A stretch of 64,000 bases of DNA from UBA4285 sp050944355 (GTDB lineage Bacteria; Bacillota; Clostridia; Lachnospirales; Lachnospiraceae), in assembly GCA_050944355.1 (NCBI GenBank), contig JBMNQX010000008.1:20530-84529 (forward strand), given 5' to 3'. Positions 1 to 7,112 of the stretch are shown one piece after another. The position numbers and the translations under genes are program-made. Below the pieces are notes generated by a model that saw nothing but the letters and a program-made list of their open reading frames with translations, had not been told where the DNA came from and did no database searches. Each line of letters starts with the position of its first letter. Position 1 is the first letter of the stretch.

Positions 1-542
1 TGCGCGTGGAGCTGGCCGAGCAGATGGGACTGCGCCACAAGGACGAGTATCGTTTCCTGTGGGTGACCGAGTTCCCGCAGTTTGAGTGGTCCGATGAGGA
101 GAACCGCTGGGTGGCGATGCATCACCCATTTACCATGCCGATGGACGAGGATCTGGACAGACTGGAATCCGATCCGGGATCGGTGAGAGCCAAGGCGTAC
201 GACATCACGCTCAATGGCGTAGAGATCGGCGGCGGTTCCGTCCGTATCCACCAGGCGGACGTACAGGAGAGAATGTTTGCGGCGCTGGGCATCAGCCCTG
301 AGGAGAGCCAGAAGAAATTCGGATTCCTGCTGGACGCCTTCAAGTACGGGGTTCCGCCGCACGCAGGCCTTGCCTACGGCCTGGACCGTCTTGTGATGCT
401 GATGGCAAAGGCCGACAGTATCCGCGACGTCATCGCGTTCCCGAAGAACAAGGACGCGGTGGATCTCATGTGCGAGGCGCCGAACACAGTCGATCAGGAG
501 CAGCTCGACGAGCTCCATATCGATATAAAAGACGAAACATAA
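1..542 (+). CDS. aspS: Aspartyl-tRNA synthetase, C-terminal part (5' end outside window)
   Basis: This is the C-terminal ~180 residues of a class II aminoacyl-tRNA synthetase that charges tRNA-Asp. The reading frame is open to the left edge, so the start lies outside the window. The class II motif 3 (GLAYGLDRLVMLM, about residues 121-133 of the visible part) is intact. It is followed by the RDVIAFPKNK segment typical of bacterial AspRS. The visible part covers roughly the last third of a protein usually near 590 residues. It ends 26 bp before glyA, and no terminator lies between, so the two are probably co-transcribed. Confidence 0.95.
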   Translation, partial: RVELAEQMGLRHKDEYRFLWVTEFPQFEWSDEENRWVAMHHPFTMPMDEDLDRLESDPGSVRAKAYDITLNGVEIGGGSVRIHQADVQERMFAALGISPEESQKKFGFLLDAFKYGVPPHAGLAYGLDRLVMLMAKADSIRDVIAFPKNKDAVDLMCEAPNTVDQEQLDELHIDIKDET

Positions 543-568
543 GCGGATAAAGTGCGAAAGGAGATCGT

Positions 569-1810
569 ATGTATTCACTGGATGAAGTGAGGGCCGTGGA
601 TCCGGAAACCGCGGACGCGATTGAGAAGGAACTCGGCCGTCAGCGCGATCACATTGAGCTGATCGCCAGCGAGAACATTGTCAGCAAGGCCGTCATGGCG
701 GCGATGGGCAGCGTTCTCACGAATAAGTACGCGGAAGGATATCCGGGACACCGCTATTACGGCGGGTGCGAGTATGTGGACATCGTGGAAAATCTGGCGC
801 GTGAGCGCGCAAAGGAGCTGTTCCACTGCACATACGCGAATGTTCAGCCGCATTCCGGCGCGCAGGCCAATCTGGCCGCGTTTTTCGCCATGATGAATCC
901 GGGCGACACATACATGGGCATGAGCCTCGACGCGGGCGGCCACCTCTCGCACGGCTCACCGGTCAATATTTCCGGCAAATATTTTCATCAGGTGCCGTAC
1001 GGCGTGAATTCCGACGGCTACATCGACTATGACGAAGTTGAGAGAATCGCGAAAGAGTGCCATCCGAAGATGATCATCGCCGGCGCTTCCTGCTATGCGA
1101 GAATCATCGATTTCAAGCGCTTCCGTGAGATCTGCGACGAAGTCGGCGCCTATTTGATGGTCGACATCGCGCACATCGCCGGACTCGTCGCGGCCGGACT
1201 TCATCCGAGTCCGTTCCCGTACGCCGACGTCGTGACGACGACGACGCACAAGACACTGCGCGGCCCGCGCGGCGGCATGATCCTGGCTTCTCAGGAGACG
1301 GCCGACAAACTCAAACTCAACAAGTGCGTATTCCCTGGCATCCAGGGCGGCCCGCTCATGCATGTCATCGCGGCCAAGGCAGTCTGCTTTAAAGAGGCGC
1401 TTGATCCGTCGTTCAAGGTATACGCGCAGCACATCCTCGACAACGCGCAGGCGCTCTGCAAGGCTCTTCAGGACAGAGGCTACACGATGGTGTCCGGCGG
1501 CACGGACAATCATCTGATGTGCATCGATCTGCGCAACAAGGGCAAGACGGGCAAAGAAGTCGAGAAGCTTCTCGACGCCGCGAATATCACGGTCAACAAG
1601 GAATCTGTTCCGGACGATCCGCAGTCCCCGTTCGTGACGAGCGGCATCCGTCTCGGCACCCCGGCCGTCACCACGCGCGGCTTCACGACGGACGACATGG
1701 TTAAAGTCGCCGAGGCGATGGACCTTCTGATCAGCGATTATGACGCGAATCACGTCCGCGCCGAGGAAATCGTGAAAGAACTCACCGACGCGCACCCGAT
1801 CTACCAGTGA
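569..1810 (+). CDS. glyA: Serine hydroxymethyltransferase
   Basis: This 413-residue PLP enzyme interconverts serine and glycine while moving a one-carbon unit to tetrahydrofolate. The PLP-lysine motif TTTTHKTLRGPRGG is intact, with Lys228 as the Schiff-base residue. The early segment with ELIASENIVS and the YPGHRYYGG substrate-site motif are also present. Length is normal for the family. The start has AAGGAG about 7 bp upstream. The gene sits behind aspS and ends at a strong terminator. The next transcription unit is a glycine-sensing riboswitch and symporter, so glycine supply and glycine uptake genes are adjacent. Confidence 0.97.
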   Translation: MYSLDEVRAVDPETADAIEKELGRQRDHIELIASENIVSKAVMAAMGSVLTNKYAEGYPGHRYYGGCEYVDIVENLARERAKELFHCTYANVQPHSGAQANLAAFFAMMNPGDTYMGMSLDAGGHLSHGSPVNISGKYFHQVPYGVNSDGYIDYDEVERIAKECHPKMIIAGASCYARIIDFKRFREICDEVGAYLMVDIAHIAGLVAAGLHPSPFPYADVVTTTTHKTLRGPRGGMILASQETADKLKLNKCVFPGIQGGPLMHVIAAKAVCFKEALDPSFKVYAQHILDNAQALCKALQDRGYTMVSGGTDNHLMCIDLRNKGKTGKEVEKLLDAANITVNKESVPDDPQSPFVTSGIRLGTPAVTTRGFTTDDMVKVAEAMDLLISDYDANHVRAEEIVKELTDAHPIYQ

Positions 1811-1872
1811 TCAAACGCGTGGCAGACGTCTGAGAGCTGCCCATGGAAAATGTCTGAACACAAGGCGATAAG

Positions 1873-1917
1873 CCGCCCCCGGAAAAGCTGTATGTGGCTT
1901 TCCGGGGGCGGTTTTTT
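1873..1917 (+). terminator. Rho-independent terminator of aspS-glyA
   Basis: A 13-bp GC-rich stem (CCGCCCCCGGAAA paired with TTTCCGGGGGCGG) is followed by six T residues. It lies about 60 bp after the glyA stop codon. Confidence 0.9.
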
Positions 1918-1954
1918 AATGGCAGCTTGCTTTCTGCAGACTTGGCGCGGCAGG

Positions 1955-2700
1955 GCATCGGGCGGGGCTTTTTTTAGTGCATCCCGATGCCGATTTGGCC
2001 TTCCAGGCCGGCAAAGGTCATCGGACGGGGCTTTTTTTAGTGCATCCCGATGCCTCTGCGGCCTTCCAGGCCGGCAAAGGTCATCGGGTAGAGCTTGATT
2101 TGATGCTTTCCGATGATGTCGAAGCTCTTTGGGGCGGCTGTGCGCATCGGGGAAGCAAGAAAATGGCGGTTTCCGATGACAACTTGCTTTCTGCATGCCT
2201 GGCAGGTCATCGGGCGTGACCTTTTTTATTGCTTCCCGATGCTGCTTTAGCCTTCTGGACCGGTAAAATGCATCGGGCGAGGCTTTTTTTAGTGCATCTC
2301 GATGCCTCTGCGGCCTGCCAGGCCGGCAAAGGTCATCGGGCGGGGCTTGATTTGATGATTTCCGATGACGCCGCAGCCCTTCGGGGCGACTGGGCGCATC
2401 GGGGAAGCAAGAAAATGTGACTTTCGATGACAACTTACTTTCTGCAGACCCGGCAGGTCATCGGACGGGGCCTTTTTTAATGCCTCCCGATGACGCCATA
2501 GCCTTCCAAGCCGGCAAAGGTCATCGGGCAGAGCTTGATTTGATGCATTCCGATGACGCCACGGTCTTGCGGGCCGACAAAAGGCATCGGGTGCGGCCTT
2601 ATTTGGTGTATCCCGATGCACCGCGGCTTTCCTGACCGGCCGGACGCATCGGGAAAGCAAGAAAATTGCTGATTTCGATGCCGCCATGCCTGTCATTTGC
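1955..2700. repeat. Intergenic array of twelve 62-63 bp units with alternating CATCGG/CCGATG cores
   Basis: CATCGG occurs at 1957, 2019, 2082, 2145, 2208, 2271, 2334, 2397, 2459, 2522, 2585 and 2647, a spacing of 62-63 bp across twelve units. The inverse core CCGATG sits between successive copies at alternating distances of about 28 and 35 bp. Each core pair can close a hairpin, for example GCATCGGG at 1955 with CCCGATGC at 1983. An inner GGCC-loop-GGCC hairpin is present in several units. Units also form a 4-unit super-repeat of about 251 bp, marked by GGAAGCAAGAAAAT near 2150, 2402 and 2652. Half of the hairpins are followed by a T-run. No credible coding sequence runs through it. The function is unknown. 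Confidence 0.85.
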
Positions 2701-2750
2701 CTGATAAGTGTCCCGTCATCTTTGACGTCTCCCCCGTATCGCCAGAAAAC

Positions 2751-2779
2751 TTGACATCCCTGCCATTTGACATTAAAGT
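2751..2779 (+). promoter_or_regulatory. Sigma-A type promoter for the glycine riboswitch-symporter unit
   Basis: TTGACA at 2751-2756 and TAAAGT at 2774-2779 are separated by 17 bp. They sit just before the riboswitch aptamers, which puts transcription start near 2786. Confidence 0.7.
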
Positions 2780-2799
2780 AGACAGGTACGAATTGAAAC

Positions 2800-3050
2800 T
2801 GACAGGAAAGCGGCCGGAATGTTCCGACTCAGGCAGGCGCGCAAGCGTCTGTGCGTATTAACGGAACCGGATGGCCCGCCGACGGAGTAAAACTCTCAGG
2901 TACCGAAGAACTGTCAGCGGATCGTAACTCTGGAGATGCCCGTGCAAGACAGGGAGCCGAAGGGGAAAGCACAGCGGAAGGCAAAGGCGCGGATAAAACG
3001 AGCCGGCGCTTAAAGCCGCGAGCGAATCTCTCAGGCAAAAGGACAGAGAC
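2800..3050 (+). ncRNA. Tandem glycine riboswitch (two aptamers)
   Basis: The sequence carries the hallmark strings of the gcvT-type glycine riboswitch. The first aptamer ends with ACTCTCAGGTACCGAAGAAC near 2892. The inter-aptamer ACTCTGGAGA lies near 2927. The second aptamer contains GCCGAAGGGGAAAGC near 2957 and ends with ATCTCTCAGGCAAAAGGACA near 3026. The two-aptamer order matches the known tandem glycine-binding RNA. It lies in the leader of a sodium:alanine/glycine symporter, consistent with control of uptake by glycine. Aptamer boundaries are approximate. Confidence 0.9.
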
Positions 3051-3082
3051 GGCAGAAGCTTTTTAAGCTCGCGCCGCTTTTT
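3049..3082 (+). terminator. Putative expression platform / terminator hairpin of the glycine riboswitch
   Basis: CGGC at 3050 can pair with GCCG at 3073, around an inner AGCTT-TTT-AAGCT hairpin. A T-rich tract starts near 3078. The position immediately after aptamer 2 suits a riboswitch-controlled terminator. Whether glycine turns expression on or off cannot be read from the sequence alone. Confidence 0.5.
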
Positions 3083-3170
3083 CTTTGTTCTGTACCGTTT
3101 CCCAAAGCTGACGCTTCAAATCCCACGCTTCCATCTCCGGCGTATTTTATGAAAAGAGGAAGAGAGGACG

Positions 3171-4592
3171 ATGTGGGGAGCAATTAATTCTGTACTGAAT
3201 GCCATCGACAACTATGTGTGGGGCGTGCCGCTGATGGCGCTGATTCTGTCCGGCGGCATTCTGCTGACAATCCGCCTGAAGTTCATTCAGGTGCGCAGAC
3301 TTCCGCTGGCTTTTCACTACATTTTCCACGGTGAGAAAGACGCGAACGGCGAGGTGACGAGTTTTCAGGCCCTGTGCACCGCGCTTTCCGCGACGATCGG
3401 AACCGGCAATATCGTCGGCGTCGCGACGGCTGTCGTGGCCGGCGGACCGGGCGCGCTGTTCTGGATGGTGCTGGCGGCGTTTTTCGGCATGGCGACGAAG
3501 TTCACCGAGTGCATGCTCGCCGTCAAATACCGCAAGATCGACGAAAACGGCCACGCGCTGGGCGGACCGTTCCGCTACATTGAGCAGGGCATGGGACCGA
3601 AGTGGAAGTGGATGGCAAAGCTGTTCGCGTTCTTCGGCGTTCTCGTCGGACTTTTCGGCATCGGGACATTCAGCCAGGTCAACGGCATTGTATCGGCTGT
3701 CAAGAACTTCTTCGACCCGAATGTCGAGCATCCGATCGAGATTCCGGGCATCGGAACGTATTCTCCGGTTGTCATTGTCGCGTCGCTGATTCTGGCGCTG
3801 TGTGTGGCTCTGGTCGTCATCGGCGGCCTGCACCGCATCGCGAAGGTCGCGGAGGTCATCGTGCCGTTCATGGCGATTCTGTACTTTGCTTTCGCTATTC
3901 TGCTGATTCTCTTCAACATCACCGAAGTCCCGGCCGCGTTCGTGACCATCATCAAGAGCGCATTTGACCCGAAAGCCGTCACCGGCGGAGTCGTCGGTTC
4001 GATGCTCGTCGCGATGCAGAAGGGCATCGCCCGCGGAATCTTCTCGAACGAAGCGGGCCTCGGCTCGGCTCCGATCGCAGCCGCGACCGCACAGACCAAA
4101 GAGCCGGTACGCCAGGGGCTTGTCAGCATGACCGGCACATTCATCGACACCATCATCATCTGCAACCTGACCGGCCTTTCCATCGTCATCACCGGCGCGT
4201 GGAATCAGGGACTGGAAGGCGTCGCCGTGACCGACTACGCATTCCGCACAGGTCTGCCGTTCAATTCACAGATTTCGTCTTTCGTTCTGATGATCTGCCT
4301 GGTGTTCTTTGCCTTCACCACGATCCTCGGATGGGACGTCTATTCCGAGAGATGCCTCGAGTATCTCACAAACGGGAAAATGGGAGTTGTAAAGGTTTTC
4401 CGCTGGATCTATATTCTGGCTGTATTCATCGGACCGTACATGACAGTCAGCGCTGTCTGGACGATCGCCGATATCGTAAACGGCCTTATGGCCATCCCGA
4501 ACATGATTGCCCTCTTTGCCCTGAACGGCGTGGCCGTGAAGGAAGTGAAGAGCTACTTCGGCGCGGGCAAACATCTGAGGGAAAATGACTGA
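3171..4592 (+). CDS. Sodium:alanine/glycine symporter (AGCS family)
   Basis: This 473-residue polytopic membrane protein belongs to the AGCS family (AlsT/DagA/GlyP type), which imports alanine or glycine with sodium. The family signatures GTGNIVGVATAVVAGGPGA (about residues 77-95) and FSNEAGLGSAPIAAATAQT (about 291-309) are both clear. Many hydrophobic segments run through the whole length. The start has an AGAGGA-type binding site. The leader holds a tandem glycine riboswitch, which argues that glycine is a substrate or signal. The stop overlaps the next gene by 8 bp. Confidence 0.93.
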   Translation: MWGAINSVLNAIDNYVWGVPLMALILSGGILLTIRLKFIQVRRLPLAFHYIFHGEKDANGEVTSFQALCTALSATIGTGNIVGVATAVVAGGPGALFWMVLAAFFGMATKFTECMLAVKYRKIDENGHALGGPFRYIEQGMGPKWKWMAKLFAFFGVLVGLFGIGTFSQVNGIVSAVKNFFDPNVEHPIEIPGIGTYSPVVIVASLILALCVALVVIGGLHRIAKVAEVIVPFMAILYFAFAILLILFNITEVPAAFVTIIKSAFDPKAVTGGVVGSMLVAMQKGIARGIFSNEAGLGSAPIAAATAQTKEPVRQGLVSMTGTFIDTIIICNLTGLSIVITGAWNQGLEGVAVTDYAFRTGLPFNSQISSFVLMICLVFFAFTTILGWDVYSERCLEYLTNGKMGVVKVFRWIYILAVFIGPYMTVSAVWTIADIVNGLMAIPNMIALFALNGVAVKEVKSYFGAGKHLREND

Positions 4593-5490
4593 CAGAGGAA
4601 AGAAGCAGAGAAAAATGAGCAGGAGCGGACTGGTACTGGAAGGCGGCGCCATGCGCGGCATGTTCACGGCCGGCGTCGTGGATGTCTTCCTGGAAAATGA
4701 TGTCACATTCGATGGAGCCGTCGGTGTCTCGGCCGGGGCGGTTTTCGGGTGCAATATCAAATCAAAGCAGATCGGAAGAGCCATCCGCTACAACAAGCGG
4801 TTCTGTAAGAACTGGCACTACGGGTCGCTCAAATCATTGCTGCGCACAGGCGATCTTTACGACGCGGACTTCTGCTATGAACAGCTCCCATACGAGCTTG
4901 ACCCGTTTGACCTGAAGACATATCAGGCAAATCCGATGCATTTTTATGTTGTCGCGACGGACGCTGAGACAGGGAAACCTGTCTACAAAGATCTGAGAGA
5001 GGGCGGCGGCATTGACATGGACTGGTTCCGCGCGTCGGCGACGATGCCGATTGTCTCGAGGCCGGTTGAAATTCTGGACGGAAAGTATCTGGACGGCGGC
5101 ATCAGCGATTCCATTCCGCTTACCTTTATGGAAAAGTCCGGATATGACGTCAACGTCGTGGTTCTGACGCAGCCCGAGGGGTACCGCAAGGAACCGGCGA
5201 AGCATGAAGAAGCTCTGCGGCTTGCGCTGAGACAGTATCCGGCTGTGGCTGAGCGGCTGATCTGCCGGCACACGTTCTACAACAGCCAGCTCGACCATGT
5301 ATTCAGAGAGAGGGACGAGGGAAAGACATTTGTCATCACCCCGCCGGAGGCGCTCGGGATCGGGTCCGTGACGAGAGACCCTGACGAGCTGGAGCGCGTG
5401 TATCAGATCGGGCGGAAGACCATGCAGGAACAGCTTCCGGCCCTGAAAGAATTCTTAATAGAGCATGAGACAGTAGAAACAGTGAAATAA
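4585..5490 (+). CDS. Patatin-like phospholipase family protein
   Basis: This 301-residue protein is a predicted serine acyl hydrolase of the patatin family, resembling bacterial YjjU-type proteins. The oxyanion-hole motif GGAMRG (about residues 20-25), the nucleophile elbow GVSAG with Ser49, and the DGG motif with Asp near residue 170 complete the Ser-Asp dyad. No signal peptide is visible, so it should act in the cytoplasm or on the inner membrane face. It overlaps the symporter gene by 8 bp, suggesting translational coupling. An internal ATG at 4615 (MSRSG) just before the conserved core is an alternative start. The substrate is unknown. Confidence 0.88.
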   Translation: MTDRGKKQRKMSRSGLVLEGGAMRGMFTAGVVDVFLENDVTFDGAVGVSAGAVFGCNIKSKQIGRAIRYNKRFCKNWHYGSLKSLLRTGDLYDADFCYEQLPYELDPFDLKTYQANPMHFYVVATDAETGKPVYKDLREGGGIDMDWFRASATMPIVSRPVEILDGKYLDGGISDSIPLTFMEKSGYDVNVVVLTQPEGYRKEPAKHEEALRLALRQYPAVAERLICRHTFYNSQLDHVFRERDEGKTFVITPPEALGIGSVTRDPDELERVYQIGRKTMQEQLPALKEFLIEHETVETVK

Positions 5491-5503
5491 TTACCTCGAA
5501 CTG

Positions 5504-5546
5504 GCCGTCCGGCCGCCCGAATGGGCGGGACCGGGCGGCTTTTTTC
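5504..5546 (+). terminator. Rho-independent terminator after the patatin-like gene
   Basis: GCCGTCCGG pairs with CCGGGCGGC around an inner CGCCC-GGGCG stem. Six T residues follow. Confidence 0.88.
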
Positions 5547-5680
5547 GTGCACCGGCGGCTCCATCGCAAAGAAATTTTCCACCGGAAGGCATTGCAAAAG
5601 AAATTTTGCGCCGACAGACTTCGGGGAAGAAATCTTTCGCTTCGCTTTTCATTGTAATAAGAGGAATCTGTACTGTTTTG

Positions 5681-5689
5681 TGGTATAAT
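5681..5689 (+). promoter_or_regulatory. Extended -10 promoter of the hyp cluster
   Basis: TGGTATAAT fits an extended -10 element (TGn before TATAAT, 5684-5689). No good -35 is seen at the usual distance. It lies 35 bp before the first hypB start. Confidence 0.55.
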
Positions 5690-5724
5690 TTTAACGATAC
5701 AAATCCGAGGGAGACGTAAAGAAA

Positions 5725-6411
5725 ATGAACAGCAGGGAAATCAGGATTTTCGAGACAAAAGAGCGCGTCCTGGCTGACAATGACGCGGCGGCGAAACAGG
5801 TCAGAGACCGGATGAAAGACAAGAACTGTCTTTTTATCAATCTGATGTCCTCGCCCGGCGCCGGAAAGACGACGACCATCGTGAAGACGCTCGAAGAACT
5901 GAAGAAAATAAAACCGGACGTGAAGACAGGAGTCATGGAAGCTGACGTGGACAGCGACGTGGACGCGCGCACCGTTCAGGAAGCCGGCGCGCAGGCCATT
6001 CAGCTTCACACAGGCGGGAGCTGCCACATGGACGCGGACATGACATGGCGCGGCCTCACGGCCATGAAGCCGGAAGGACTGGATCTCATCATCCTGGAAA
6101 ATGTCGGCAACCTCGTGTGCCCGGCCGAGTTTGACGTCGGCGCGGATTACCGCGTGATGATCCTGTCGCTGCCGGAAGGGGACGACAAACCTCTCAAATA
6201 TCCGCTCATGTTCAAGGTGAGCGATGTGCTGCTCGTGAACAAGACGGACACGGCCGGCGTATTTGATTTTGATTTTGATGTGCTTGAAAAAAGAGTTCAC
6301 AAGCTGAATCCGGACATGAAGATCTTCCCGGTTTCCGCGAAAACCGGCGAAGGATTCGGGCCCTGGGTGCAGTGGCTGGCAGCAAAAATCAGTGAAAAGA
6401 CAGGAAAGTGA
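5725..6411 (+). CDS. hypB: Nickel-insertion GTPase HypB (copy 1)
   Basis: This 228-residue SIMIBI-class GTPase is of the HypB type. HypB delivers nickel to [NiFe]-hydrogenase precursors together with HypA. The P-loop SSPGAGKTT is at residues 42-50, the metal-site Cys100-His101 lies in GGSCHMDAD, and Cys132 in NLVCPAEF is also conserved. NKTD supplies guanine specificity. The histidine-rich or CxxCGC N-terminal extension of some HypB proteins is absent. The ATG has GAGGGAG upstream. It overlaps the second hypB copy or lies 14 bp from it, depending on the start chosen there. Two HypB copies in a row without hydrogenase genes is unusual. Confidence 0.93.
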   Translation: MNSREIRIFETKERVLADNDAAAKQVRDRMKDKNCLFINLMSSPGAGKTTTIVKTLEELKKIKPDVKTGVMEADVDSDVDARTVQEAGAQAIQLHTGGSCHMDADMTWRGLTAMKPEGLDLIILENVGNLVCPAEFDVGADYRVMILSLPEGDDKPLKYPLMFKVSDVLLVNKTDTAGVFDFDFDVLEKRVHKLNPDMKIFPVSAKTGEGFGPWVQWLAAKISEKTGK

Positions 6412-6425
6412 GCGGCGGGAAACGT

Positions 6426-7091
6426 ATGAAAGTAATTGAACTCAATGAATCTGTGACGGAGAGCAACGACAAAGACGCGGCGGAACTTTCCGCAAAACTG
6501 ACGGACAAAGGAATTCTTTTAATCAATCTCATGTCTTCGCCGGGGTCCGGAAAGACGACGCTGCTTAAGCGCATCGCGGCGGATTTCGCCGGGACTCCGA
6601 AAATGGCGGTACTCGAGGCGGACATCGACTCGGACGTCGACGCCGTGCGCATGGAGGAAGCGGGCGTGCAGAGCGTTCAGGCCCACACGGACGGCATGTG
6701 CCACATGGACGCCGGCATGACAAAGCGCGGCCTTGAGGCCATGGATCTCACGGGGATTGACGTCGTTTTCCTGGAAAATGTCGGAAACCTCATCTGCCCC
6801 GCTGAATTTGCCACGGGTGCCCAGAAGAACGTGATGATTCTGTCAGTCCCGGAGGGGGACGACAAGCCGCTCAAGTATCCGCTTATGTTCACGGACAGCG
6901 ATGTGCTCGTGATCACAAAAACGGACGCGCTTGACTATTTTGACTTTGATATAAACAAGTGCGGGGAGCGCGCGAGAAAACTCAACCCGGACATCCGGAT
7001 TTTCCCGGTCAGCGCCAAGACGGGCGAAGGCATGAAAGCGCTCGAAGACTGGATCCGCGGAAGCGTGAATGAAATTAAAACAGCAAAATAA
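6426..7091 (+). CDS. hypB: Nickel-insertion GTPase HypB (copy 2)
   Basis: This 221-residue paralogue of the preceding protein has the same layout: SSPGSGKTT P-loop, DGMCHMDAG metal-site Cys-His pair, NLICPAEF cysteine and a conserved ITKTDALDYFDFD segment. The two copies are clearly related but differ at many positions, so the duplication is not recent. ATG at 6426 with GGCGGGA upstream is preferred. A GTG at 6408 overlapping the previous stop codon is an alternative. Conservation of all nucleotide and nickel residues suggests both copies are active. They may form a heterodimer or serve different nickel enzymes, which is inference. Confidence 0.92.
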   Translation: MKVIELNESVTESNDKDAAELSAKLTDKGILLINLMSSPGSGKTTLLKRIAADFAGTPKMAVLEADIDSDVDAVRMEEAGVQSVQAHTDGMCHMDAGMTKRGLEAMDLTGIDVVFLENVGNLICPAEFATGAQKNVMILSVPEGDDKPLKYPLMFTDSDVLVITKTDALDYFDFDINKCGERARKLNPDIRIFPVSAKTGEGMKALEDWIRGSVNEIKTAK

Positions 7092-7112
7092 GGGGACGGA
7101 GGGGAAGTGCCC

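Noticed and set aside
1955..2700. CRISPR array
   Set aside because: The period is regular, but units are similar along their whole length, there are no unique spacers, the conserved core alternates in orientation, and no cas gene is near.
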